Shown here: positions 1 to 12,595 of the stretch, piece after piece
Position numbering within the stretch: position 1 is the stretch's first letter
Layout of the letters: every line of letters begins with the position of its first letter
Assembly: GCA_013399115.1 (NCBI GenBank)
Contig: VXAA01006070.1
Coordinates: forward strand, 459,150 to 523,149
Length of the DNA stretch: 64,000 bases
Origin: Anseranas semipalmata
Lineage: Eukaryota > Chordata > Aves > Anseriformes > Anseranatidae
Reading direction: 5' to 3'
Program-made: the position numbers and the translations under genes
Notes under the pieces: generated by a model
Told to the model about the DNA's origin: nothing
Database searches by the model: none
Seen by the model: the letters and a program-made list of their open reading frames with translations, nothing else

Positions 1-3000
1 AGCAGTCATAACAGTGGGAAGCACAGCATCTCACTGCTGGTGGGTGAGTTTTTTGGGGTGGCCAATAGACATGAACTCACGTCCATCAAAACACTGTCTC
101 CCTTCCTGCTCCACCGTATTGGTAAGCCTGGATGGTCCCTTGTTCGCATCCTCCTCATGCGGATGGTGGGCCCAGGTGAGTCCTGGCTCCCAGTCAGCAC
201 TGCAAGAAAAGCCCAGGGAAGAGGAAAGACCCAGGGAAACAGGTGGGAAAAATACTGGAAGGACAGAGGGAAAAGTGCTGCCTCTTAAAGTTGTCCAAAG
301 GGTGAGGTGGCTGTGATTTGCAAGTGAATAAATGAACAAACTCCATGACAGCCTTTCCAAAGGGACTCCCTCAGTTATCCGGTTACTTTCCTTCCTCCAC
401 ACAAAAGTTTCTCTCACTTAAGAAAGGGATGACAGACAGAATAGCTCACCTTACTGTAAGTTGTTTTTTTTTTTTTTTTAACTGTCCTTGGACTATGCGA
501 CTAGGCATTTTTACTGAACTGAAAGCAATCACTACCCCTTCCTTTTGGTGTTCCCCACGCGGTTCCCCACGCGGTCCCCCTGCCCGCAGTGCTGCAATCA
601 CGGTCCCCAGTGTCCTGGCTTAAGTGTGCATCCCACTGTGCAGTGAGAAACACAGAGAACCTGTCACATCGTAGCACAGGATGAACATGCAGACCAGAAA
701 GCACCAAACCTTGAGTTTTTTTGTGGTGAGAAATGTACTGGATTCTCTGTTTTGAAATATTTCCAGCCTCCCTAAAGAGAAGCACTGCTACCAGGTTGTG
801 GGAGCTCCTCAGTGATTTTCATAAAGAATAGGCTGTTATTTGTTAAAACAACATCCAGATTATCACGCTAAGAGGTAGCAAAACACTTAATTAGGAAGGA
901 CCATTCCCTGCAGGCAGGACCCTCACTAGGTGCTGTTATTACTGGGGCTCTCACATCCCAGCTACAGGCTTTCACCTCTGTAGTTTCTCCACGTTAATAA
1001 AGAGATGTATCTGACTGGCAATAAACTCCTCCTGTTCCACAGTCAGTCCCAGGAGTGATACCTCTCCTCCTTAGTCTACAACTGACCAAAAAGCCAGCAT
1101 TCTCTATCATCTCTGGTATTTTGGAATGCTTATTAGTTAACAAGAACTTTTATATATCAAAGGTTTCTGAAACCAAATGTGAAATGATGGTCTTGGCTTT
1201 TGGTACTAGTCTGAATATTGGAAACAGTTTAATTTTAATTCTATTTAGAATGTCCCTTCTGTGACCTTGGATGAACTTCCTGACACTGTAATGAGAACAG
1301 CAGTGTTTCCTCTCCCACCCTGGTGGCTGCCTGGAGCACTGGGGCTATGAGCTTTTCAGAGCAGAGGTGGTGTTACCAGGTACAGCTCTGCTCTATCCTG
1401 TGAGGAGATGGTTGTCTTGGCTAAGGCACCTGTAGAATTGCAATATTAATTATTGGCATTAGATATGCAAACAGTTGCTATTTAGCATCAAAGAAAATAA
1501 ATTCTGAAGTATGAAATTCAAGGTCATGATGGTGAACTTTGCCATTTTGAAACATCTTTGGACTTGCTTTACCATTTATTTTTCTTCTTTTGTTTATCTT
1601 TTATGCAAAGTATTTTGTGTCAATGGAGTCACTCACAAGGGACTAATAGAGTTCATAGCCTTTTATAAATTAGCTTTATGGAATATTACTTATTTCTTCC
1701 AGTTCTCAAACAGCAATCCTGATGATTTATGACATTTAATGACACTGGATGGCATAACACGCTTATTTATTTTAAAATCTCTGCCGCAAAGCACTGCACA
1801 ATGAAAAATGTCATTTTTTATGGTACCTAGGAGATTCAGAAAGAAAATGTTGAAAATTGCACTCCATTTCCATTCTGGCAGTCATATTCATTAAAGAAAT
1901 TAAATTAAATTGAAATTAACTTTAGAAGATCCTCCACATACTTAAAACAGCATATTTCCCTACAGTCTTTTGTTGTTACTATTCTTTTGACTTTACTGCC
2001 TGATCAGTTAAGAAAAGACAATTAATGCCACTTAAGAAATGAACCTGATTGCTTTGAATGTGTGAACCAATTATTTATGAAAATATTGGAACACTGAACA
2101 CAGAGCATTGATTCTGTTTCACTAGGCTTCCATCCCATCCATACTCACTATATTTGTGACTTTGCCACCATAATAAATAACAATCCCTTTCAGTTTCCAT
2201 CATCACTTTCTAAAGGTGACTGCACCATTCCAGGGAGGTCAATGTATCTCTTCACATTATTAAAGCATATTAAGGAAAAAAAGGAGCATTTGCGCTGCAC
2301 TGTTGTGTCTGACCTGACAACTCAGCTAAAATCTAGCACTGTTCAGGTGTTTGAAGAAAGGGGAAATCCCTACATGCACTGCCTAGCTTCATACTGTTTT
2401 CCGAGTCAAGAACATTTACTGAGAAAATGCTGTGTTTCTGCTCACCAAATAGTTGAAAAATTAAAAAGTGTCTTCTGATTAACATGTGAAATTCTGGAGT
2501 TGTGGAAATCAGTGGTTAAACACCTTCCACCACATGTGTAACACAAAGCACACATTTAAGCGATAAGTTGAGAACCAATGGAAGTGAACATTAGCAGCAA
2601 TAGTCTTTACGATTGCTTTGGTATGTGAAGTATTTTTGGAATATGAGACAAATGTTATCAACATTTAAAGTATTGAGAGTGTGGACAATAACAGCTGCCT
2701 AGATTTTAACAATTCTCTTGATACAAATATTAATTAAATGGAGGATAAGAATTTCCCTTTTATTGTCCATAAGCTGCAGATTGCAGTTTTAGTTACATTT
2801 TTTGCTCTGTAGTTGTTGCAGGCTGTAGATTTTGATACAGGAAATTTGCACATATTATCCCATAAAGATGGCAGTGTGAAAAGTTTCTAGGCAGAGCACT
2901 GGGTACCAAAGGACGGAGGGCTGAATGTTTGTGGATGAAAGAACTATCAGGCTGCTTACTGGCAACCCAGCAGCAATAGGAAGATGTCAAACATATGTCA

Positions 3001-3766
3001 ATAGTTCAGCTCCAATAACTGTAGGGCTGTTTAAGTACCGCTCATTAGCAGCATAGTGAGGATATCTCTAAGATCATTTTAACTCAGGAGGGAGGAAGGC
3101 AGTTGTGATTCATGGTACGAAGGTCCAGAAGTGGACGGAAGATTCCACAGGGCTCTATATGAATGTAATTACTATTAATTACTGCACAACTTATTCTGTT
3201 AGGGTGAACAGTCCACTTCCAAAAGCCAGGTTTGGAAGTCAAGCAGAACAACAATATGAACTGCTTTTTACCCCCTGTCTAAGCAATGGACCATGCTTCC
3301 CCTCATTCATGTTTCCAAAGCAACAGTAAATAGTACCCCTGTTGAGACAACAGCATATTGCACTCCTGCTGAGAGGAATTTGCATTTCATTTGCAGATTA
3401 TTATACCCAGGCTTAGTCTAAACTGTTTTCCAATTTCCTTTGCTGCTATTGGGTATTCATGTCGGTGCCTAGATAGAATTTCTAAACTTGAAATTATTCT
3501 CACTTCATGTACAAGACCATATGTTTCTTTATAACAAGTTTCAAATAAGAAATGCCCATCATTTTGCCTAGATAGCTAATGTAAAATGGACAGATTAATA
3601 AATCCTGCAAGAGCCATATTCTCTTTCATCTACATGGATATGTTTCTTGTGGACCAAAATGGAGCTACAGAAGGTAACAGGCTATCAAATTTAAAAGTTA
3701 GACAGAATACACCCACTAACCTTTTTGGGGAAAACAAACAAACAAACAACAACAAACAAAGCACAT
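1..3766. other. Non-coding, AT-rich, no gene recognised
   Basis: Single-copy sequence with short chance frames. It contains a 12-bp tandem duplication of GTTCCCCACGCG (550-573), a T-run (464-479), and a homeobox/octamer-like AT-rich stretch around 1440-1740 including ATATGCAAA (1463-1471). Confidence 0.7.
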
Positions 3767-4443
3767 TTCACAGAATCACACTGAAGCACAAACTTGTTGA
3801 GTCTGGAGGCAGCTCTGGAGACTGTCTCGTCCAAATCCCCTGCCCAGAGCAGGGTCAGTTGGAAGCTGGAGCAAGTTGTTCAGCACTGTGTCCAGCCCAG
3901 GTCTGACAACCTCCAGGGGCCGAGACTCCACAGCCTCTCTGTGCAAGTGCTCCAGTGTTCAAATAACCTCACAAGAAAAAAAGCCTTTTCTTAAGTTTAA
4001 GTGGATTTTCCTGTTTTTGTTGTTGTTGTTTTCTGTTTGTTTTGTTTTTATTTTAATTTGTGCCCATTGCCTCCTGTCCTGTCACGGGGCACCACTGAGA
4101 AGAGCTTAGCTCCATCTTCTTACTGACCCCCATCAAGTACTGATACACGTGGCTCCCCCTGAGCCTTCTCTTCTGCAGGCTGAGCAGTCCGAGCTCTCTC
4201 AGCCTCTCCTTGGATGTCAAATGCTCCAGCTCCTTGGTCATCTTTGTGGCCCTGCAGTGGGCGCTCTCCAGTAAGCCCCCGTCTCCGGCACTGGGCAGCC
4301 CAGCACCAGACCCAGCTCTGCAGCTGTGTCTCCCCAGTGCTGAGCAGAGGGGCAGGGCCCCCCTCCACCTGCTGGCCAGGCCCTGCTTGATGTGGCCCAG
4401 AGGCTGGTGGCCACCTTTGCCACAAAGACACAGAGCTGGCAAA
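3767..4443 (-). mobile_element. CR1 fragment, antisense, older subfamily
   Basis: This reads on the plus strand as a reverse-complement CR1. It begins TCACAGAATCACACTGAAGC, then has GCCCATTGCCTCCTGTCCTG, CACGGGGCACCACTGAG, CTGAGCCTTCTCTTCTGCAG, and GAGCTCTCTCAGCCTCTCCT, and ends near CTTTGCCACAAAGACACAGA. The minus strand holds decayed ORF2-tail frames with stops. A T/G-rich expansion (about 4008-4050) sits in the middle. Divergence from the CR1 consensus I remember is greater than in the copies at 17.5 and 27.4 kb. Confidence 0.85.
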
Positions 4444-6804
4444 TATTAGACTTTGTTGGCTAATATTTTAACATTGCTCTTCTTCCTACCTGCATATTGA
4501 TATCCTTGTTCTCATTATTTCCTTCTATAGTCCTTTTGGTTTAAACTATTCTTGTGAGTAAAAGCTGCCGAGAGTGAGGAGCTGTTGAGGTGGGATTCTC
4601 TGTCAGTCCTGCCACATCTCAGCAGCACTATCCACACCCTCTGATTTGCCTCAGGCCCTGTTGTTCTCATCTTTTGCTCGACCTCTCCCTGTCTGAAAAG
4701 TCAAATGCCATATGTATATATACGTCTGCCAATTAAGCAGTCCTACCGAGCAGCTCAGCAGGGGCCATTATTAGTAGAATATCTTTGAGTTAAAACATCT
4801 TTCATATAAAAAAGGAGATGACTAAGTACACTTTATAAATGACACATATACAAAGCCACATAACCAAACACTAAAGGTCATCAGACCACCTCTCATTCCA
4901 CTGTGGTTGCTCAGATGCACAGGTAGCCAAATCTGCATACCGCTAGCAGGGACTGAGGGTGCCCCAAACCACAACCCTGGCAGTCTGCTCTCAGCTGATG
5001 AAAATGAATGCAAAATGCTTTTTCTGATCATTAAAAGGTTGCAAACTCTACAGCAAGCAGACAACTAAACACTATATATTGTATGGAAGTGAGAATTCAG
5101 AAAGTGGCCAGAAATAAGGTACGGTAATTCTCATATTTTTACTAATTTGCTGGGTCATTTTGTCTCTGTAAATAAATGCAGTGATACTGCTCTGTTTTCT
5201 CAGTGATGTGAAAACCACTCATCATGTCAGGTAATTAAATCTTAATTAATAGAATGTTATTAGGATAACACAATTAAAGTGTGACTTATTATTAGAATAT
5301 ATTTCTATCTATTATTTTAAAGGGAAAAATGTCCAGTTTCAGATTCAAAACTATTCTTGGAAAATGTCCATTTCAACAAGGAAGTGTGTTTTGTTAAGAG
5401 AAGAAATCAAAAATACGGAAACAGTATGTCTTGGATAGCTAACTTCTGAAAAATGTTACCAAATGAGGTACTTGCTTTGGTTTCTGTCATGGAAAGTGAA
5501 ATGATACTTCTGCAATTGTTTTTGTAGGTTTTTATATCCAAGTGAAAATTCAATACATGGTGGGGAAACTTGGTAAAAAGTAGTTCCTTTTTTTTTTTTT
5601 TTTTTTTGGGTTAAAAAATTATCNTTTTTGTGATAAAAAACTACGCAGACCAGCTGTATTTGTTACTTATTTATCAGCATAAAGGCAGACAGACATTAGT
5701 GGACTACAATTTCAGCACTGAGAGGATGAATTAAGATATGTTCCTTCCAAGGTGTGGGGGTGCAGAGCATGTCCTCATCCAGGCTGGTCAGGCACCAGGG
5801 TTTGCACTAGGCAAGTGATCAGCCACTATCCCAAACCTTCCTCAAGATGCTGAAGAGCAAAGGTAAACTCCTGAGACCTGTTCCAGCCCCATATCTGTAG
5901 GATTTCAGCTGTATTAATGACGAGGACGACAGCACATGGGCAGTAGGAAAGGGCAGTAGAGAAGGAAAACAGCCCCACACCAGCCCAGGGTACATCCCAG
6001 GGCACCGCTCGTGAACAAGAGCTGGGAGAAGACCAGAGCTGCTGGCTTCACTTTGTTCCATCACACACAGCCAGAGAGCACTGAGGGGCCAATCCTGCAC
6101 TCAGGCACAGAACTTTTGTGCATTTACTCTCCAGGGCCAGTGAAATGTGCTGCCTTGTACAGCACACAAAGAAAACACAGATGGAGGTGCAGGAGCAGGT
6201 CCCTCCAAGGCACGCAGACGTGGCCATGGTGCTGTTTCTCAGATCTTCCCACAAATGAACTAGTGTTGCAATTTTCTGTTTTCCCTAAGCTACAAACTGT
6301 TTGGACAGTGACAATAATAGCGGCCATGTTACAACACTGCAGCAGATTTAAAGATCTAGCTACAGGCTTTTTCCAAAGTGGAGAGCAGTGGAGACCTCGC
6401 ATAGATGAGCTGTTGTCCCCTTACAGCTGTTTTCCTTAGGAGAAATAATCATGCTCCTTAAGATGCCCAGGACTTTCAGTGAGTTCAGCATCCAAATTAC
6501 TTTTATGATATTTCCAATTACCCTGTGGCCTTCAGCTCTGTACATTTGACTTGGACATTGCTGTCCTCTGCCACCACCCAGCAAGGTACATTTGCAGTAC
6601 TGGAAAACATTTTTCTTTCACCCAAGATGAAAGATAGAAAACATAATCTATTTCACGATAATTATTCCTCCCTGTTTTATTTATTTATTTAGTCAATGCA
6701 GATGAGAACTAGCCTCTACTCTGTGAGAGAAGACACAGATTCACCACTATCATTTCTGAAACACAGGGCTGTTCTGCAGTATCCATTTCTGGACCTTAAC
6801 TGAA
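4444..6804. other. Non-coding, no gene recognised
   Basis: Contains a long T-run (about 5588-5607) with an ambiguous base at 5624. Open frames at 6011-6439 (plus) and on the opposite strand have no recognisable domain. Confidence 0.7.
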
Positions 6805-7050
6805 ATTTAAAATAAAATAAAATGAAATAAAAATTAAATAAATTAAAATAAAATAACATAACATAAAGAAAAAGAAAAAGAAAAAGAGAAAGAGAAAGAG
6901 AACAAGAAAGAAAAAAAGAAAAAGAAAAAGAAAAAGAAAAAGAAAAAGAAAAAGAAAAAGAAAAAGAAAAAAAGAAAAAGAAAAAGAAAAAGAAAAAGAA
7001 AAAGAAAAAGAAAAAGAAAAAGAAAAAGAAAAGGAAAAAGAAAAAGAAAG
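6805..7050 (+). repeat. AAAAT-rich leader and (AAAAAG)n purine tract
   Basis: An AAAT/AAATA-rich segment (about 6805-6865) grades into AAAAAG/AAAGAG units. From 6904 to 7050, 147 consecutive bases are purine. Phenylalanine/leucine frames on the minus strand are an artefact of it. Confidence 0.95.
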
Positions 7051-10000
7051 CTGCTTAACTGCAAAATAACATGAATGTTTAATAATAATTAGCTATCAAC
7101 CCCAGACATAGCCTGAATCATTTATTGAAGCAACTGGTATCTTTGGGGAAAATTAAGTAGTTTTTGGATAACATATACGATAGTTCTGAACCAAAAGGAA
7201 GCATCCTTCCCTCCTCTGACAAGGGCCAGCCAACCATTGGTCAGACAGAAGTGTTTCTGTCCCAGTGAATTCTTATTTTTTTTTTTTGTTGTGTCTTTCA
7301 AGCTGGCACAGCTTCAATGAAAGGAACAAACAGTGCTCCTACCTTTTTCCACAACAGCCTGAATCCTGATGGTCATGGCACTCCCTCCAGCATCCAGCTG
7401 AGGTGGCAGTACGGGCACCTGATCTGTGCACATGTCCCAGTCGACCTTTCATGGGTGGTCTTGCTCTGGTGTGCTCGGACCATGGGCAATATGCTGGGGA
7501 CAACAGGAGGAACCACAGCTTTCCCCTTCCAACCCACCAGCCTGAGGGCAGAACATCCCCATCCATACCTTTTTCCCTGGTCTGGTTTAAAGCAGGTCTT
7601 CACCATCCCTCTGAAGAGAACCAGAGCTGCTGAACTCAAAGCCAAGCTCAGAGCAGAGGTCATGCACCAGAACATTACACTGTATATGTATGTTTTCAGC
7701 ATGTATGTACACATTGTGACTCGTGTCTGTAGCTTCCTCTGTCCCCACCATGCTCCTGGTGCGCATCTTATTTGTCTGCAGCCTGTGGGATGCCTGCTGT
7801 GTCCTGCGCAGTGCAAGTGCTGCACAGAGGCAACCCCAGTTCTCCCAGCTTGGAGAAAAGCTACAGCATGGTGGTACTGAGGAAAATGTGGTAAGCCCTG
7901 CAATAAATAAATAGGGAATACAATAAGAAAAATACATTTTCTCATTCCTCTCTGCCAGCTATTGACTTATTTCCTAAAGAAGGTGGGTTTATATCCATTC
8001 TCAAAATAATTGTAGACTATACAAACCCATTAGATCATTGAAATACCATTGAATATCTTACAAATGAAATATAGATATCTAAATAAATCTGGAAATGCAT
8101 TATTCTAGCGTCCTTCAGAAGTGTGCCAAATACTTCTGTCTTACTGCCTATTACATTACCCAGACATTAAACATGTATTATCTTTTGAAGGAAAAGCAGA
8201 GATTAATGACCCAAACCAAAATGATGAATACACTGTGCAAGATGAGGTAGACTTCTGAAACTAGCCAGCAAACAGAGGGAAGAAACATTAAAACTAGATA
8301 AATAACAGAACAAGAAGGTCAAAGAAGGAGAAATTAATAGGTTGTTATTTAAAAGTATTCAAATTGCATTCTCTACACTTTGAAAAAAATTCACCAGCTA
8401 GAAATATATTTATATTTTCTCTGCACTGACTTTCCTCTACAAGGAAATCTCTCCCCAGTGCAACATTACATCACAGTTAAAACGATCCATTTTGAAGTAA
8501 AACTGTGGCTGTGTTTTGGATGAGACCTGAGAATGGCACAGTTTTCCTACCAAACCTATCATTTGCTGTGGCCATGCTGTTTTAGGCGAAGCTCCCCAGC
8601 AGCAGGGTGGGAGACCAAGGGATGCTACATGTCAGGCTTGTCCTGTCCAGCACCAGTCCCCCTGCTGTCACGGTGGGAAATGCAGTGATGTAGCTGCTTC
8701 TGAAATAAGACACTTTGTTTTTAGTGTTTAATCATCTTCTCTGTATGCCATGCATGAATTACCATAGCTGAAATTGAAATTTGCTGCATAAAGGATATTA
8801 ATGTGTTTAATAAGACAAGCAATCACCCACCAGTGGCCCTACACATATCCAATAAGATTTTAATGATTTTTTTATTGTTACAATTTGCTACTATGAAACC
8901 ACTAGGCCAATTTATGTCTGTTTCATCTTTAACAGGAGAATTTCTGATGCAAATAGTTTTAAATATTAGTGCTATCGCTAGCTTTTGACTATGTTATGTT
9001 CTCAAGCAGCATTGACCAGTTGCAGGGTCAGTTTGCTCCAGTATTCATTTAACTCCACTCAGAGGAACCCATTTGTGTTTATGGCAAGGAGTATGCACTG
9101 GATGGGCAGAAAGGCCACCAGGCGCATAAAGCTAAAGCAATTACTTGAGCTTCGTGTCAGAGCAGGAGTGACACGCAGATGAGACAGCAACGTGAGAAGC
9201 CACCGTGGCTGTCCCATTGCGCAGAGAAAGGCAGCACTCACTGGGGCTGTAAAAAGACCTTCTGCCTCTCTGAAACCATGGGAGCTGCTCCAGCTGGGGG
9301 CACACATGCTGCTTCATGACAAAGCAAGAGAGTCGTCTTTGCCCCTTTGCTAGTGGTTAGCACAGTGCAGAACACTGCACCACTGGTTTTATTTCTTCAG
9401 CTCAAGGACATGGTTTACAGTAGAGAGAAGAAAGACATGAATTTATTCCCTACCAGCAATCCTTACTGGGAACTGGAATGAGGAGGAACACATGTCACTA
9501 TACAAACATCAGGAGAATGAAAATAAATGGGTATAAACAAGCCATTTGTTGGTGCTGTGATGGAGAAAGGAACAAAGAAAACTGCAATAGCAGGAGATCG
9601 GAGGGGTTACCAAAACAGACACTGCTGCAGAAGTCTGGTACTGTCCTATGTATTTGAAGAGGTATCCCAGTTTAAAGCTGCCTTCAGGGCAGAACAGCTG
9701 GAGTTCATGCGGAGAGAAAAGCTAACCACGATCAGTGCGTTCCCAAAAAGCAAAATGATTGTTAGGGAGGAGAGAGTCAGTGCTCAGCATGAATGCTGGT
9801 GGAGAATGAACCTGCTGTACAAAGAAACAAAGTAGAAAAATATCCCCATGAAACCAGAGGAAAAGTACATTCTCAAGGTAAGGAGTGCTGCACACATGAA
9901 TAATGCTAATTCACTGAGCTGCAGCAGCATGCCTGGTGCTGCCTTTGGGGTATTTAAAATATATATTGGTTTTGTAAACCAACAGCATTTGCAATTGAAC

Positions 10001-12445
10001 TAGGCTGTGACATTCCAGTCTTCCAGGCAGTGATTAGTCATGCTGGTCATGGAGAAGAGCAATTATTCACTCCTTGAGAGCAATACATTTTATGGTATGC
10101 TGAGTGCCCTCTAAAATCTTCACTCACACTGCTATTATCCACCCTCCTGTTAAGAGCACCCTCAGAAAGCCCAGGGATGGTGCCAAGGCAGGAGGTTGTG
10201 GATGTGCTTTGGGCAAGGAATGAGGTCAGTGCCAGGGCATCCCATCTTCACTGTGCCCAGGAGCTCCTCGCAGGTTGCTGCCTGCAGGACTGCACGTGCT
10301 ATGCTGAGGAATGCAAGGGAGAAAGAGATCTGAACATCAGATGCAGCAAATCAGAATACAGTACAAAGTGGTAAGACTGCAAACATGGGATATATCAAGA
10401 TTTCACAGCTTCAATCAAGAAAAAAGCATGACCGCAATTTCTGTGCTCATCCTTTGTAGGCGAAAAAGTGTTTTACTACCTACTGGGAATTACAACATTT
10501 TTCTACTCAGTGTGCACTGCTCTGTGTACAGACACTGCATGGTATTAGAAGAGAGTTACTGCAAAATAGTGTTAAAATGTGTAAAACTAACAATCTCTGT
10601 GGCCTTGAGCTACTGACACCAACGGTGATTTAAGCTCATGCATGACATGATGCAAACAAAAGATATCTATTGCAGAAAGTCCTTCAGAGCACCTATAACG
10701 AGCTCTCTGACTTCTGCTGGCCAGAGCTCTGCAGGTAGAAGAGGAGCTAGTGATTGAATTAATAAAAAAATGCCCCAAGTATTAACTTGGCAGAGCTGCA
10801 GTGGCAGATCACAAATTATTAGAGTCCACACTTAATAAATCATTAAGAATAGTATCTGTTAGATCAGAGAAAACTATTGCAATGGAAAAGAAATTTCTTT
10901 GTGTGATCTCCACCAGCACATAGACCTGCTGTGCTGAGCTGCCTGGTGGGAGACAAAAGCACACACAGGCAGAAAAGAGAGTGTTTGCTTGTAAAATAAT
11001 TGCGATCCTTGACAGAGAGATTACCTGGGAGCTGGGGTCCAAGGATACAAAATGCTGCAGCTCATCACACAACCTCACGCAGTATTATTAGAAGCAATGG
11101 CAGAAAAGACACACTTAGCAGATCATGAGACATTATCTAAGGGTCCAGACCTAACCTGAGGTACTGGAGAGCAATGGTTAGAGAAAGAACTCCACTATCA
11201 AGTACTCAGATTTGTGCATTAGATCTGCATGCTTCAGGTCTTGTTTCTTTTCTATTATTGGTTTTCATCCACATAAATAAAAGTCCGGGTAAGAGCACAG
11301 ATTTTTCAGTGTTTTTGGCAGGATTACCCAGCTGTGTTCCAGCCTCATGTTTTAACTGAAAGACTTAGCTTTAATGTTCAGCTGTAGCAGCATCATGTTA
11401 ATGGTGCTTCATTCCTAGGGCTCAGCCAGTCCAGCCAGAAAAAAATGGTAAAAAGTGAAGTGACCTTTTTCTGTTTCTTATCTCATATCACCAGCTCTAA
11501 CACTCTCTTTTCTCTCACTCACAGATGCTGATATTTCTCCTCTATTTTCCCTCCTGGTCCCTTCCCTTGCACCAGTCCACCCTTCCACAATACTCCCTCA
11601 CCTCTCCCAGTTTTCCGTGTTGGTACCCCAGGACGGGATACTGTAGGTCTCCTCTCCACCTTAACCATGGTGACTTCAATTAAAGTGTGAGTTTAACTAC
11701 TTCCAAGAACTCTTCAGCTCCCAGTCCATGTGTCCCTGTCCCAAATAAATCAGTGATCACCTCAGATTTTTCTTCTTGGCTGTTGAACCATCAGCACAAG
11801 CTCAGCATAACTAAAAAGTTTTCTCCATTTCCAGGACCTCTATTGGTCCTACCCAGGACAACAGTGCAATTACTAGAACTGCTTACAATCAAAGCAATTG
11901 GTCACTATGAAAGTGAAACAGAGAAAGAGAGATTTAGGAATGAAATAGAAATCTTCCCTTAGTGCCTTCTGTGGTTGTAACATATACCCATCCTACTCGT
12001 ATGTCTCCTAGGAGGAAACAGTTACACCAGAGGAAAGTTCACCTGGCTGAGACCTAAAAGCTTATTAAAAGGGGGAAGAGTAGTCCAGGAGTATCTTGGC
12101 CTTAATAAAGTTAACTATAGACATATTGAATGCACATTATATTAGAGTCCTGACAGATTATAAAGAGCTTTTAAACTCTGGGAAGATATATCCTTTGTGG
12201 GAGACAAAAACCTGCAAAGCCATGATGATAAAACCTGGGAAATGCAATCTTTATCTTTAAATGGGAGAACAGGGAACATGGGGAGCAAATACAGAAATAA
12301 TTTCATAGAGGAGTCAGTGTGTCACAGAGAGAAATGAGATCTGTATTACACTTTTTTTTTCATCAGCAAGTCTGCCCCACGACTCTCTCATCTTTTATCA
12401 CTTTTATTTTTCCTGAAACAAGTGTGGCCTTTGGGGAAAAATGCT
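7051..12445. other. Non-coding, no gene recognised
   Basis: The only notable item is a pair of overlapping opposite-strand open frames at 7317-7945, of unknown meaning. The remainder is AT-rich single-copy DNA with frames under about 105 codons. Confidence 0.65.
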
Positions 12446-12595
12446 CTCTTCTCTTCTCTTCTCTTCTCTTCTCTTCTCTTCTCTTCTCTTCTCTTCTCTT
12501 CTCTTCTCTTCTCTTCTCTTCTCTTCTCTTCTCTTCTCTTCTCTTCTCTTCTCTTCTCTTCTCTTCTCTTCTCTTCTCTTCTCTTCTCTTCTCTT
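12446..12595 (+). repeat. Perfect (CTCTT)30 microsatellite
   Basis: Thirty uninterrupted CTCTT units (150 bp) with slightly decayed units at each edge (CTCTCTT before, CTCGC CTCTCGC after). The tract is pure pyrimidine on the plus strand and mirror-symmetric. It opens all frames, giving chance serine/leucine/phenylalanine or arginine/glutamate ORFs that should not be annotated. Confidence 0.98.

Noticed and set aside
550..573. Two tandem copies of GTTCCCCACGCG
   Set aside because: A single small duplication with no sign of function.
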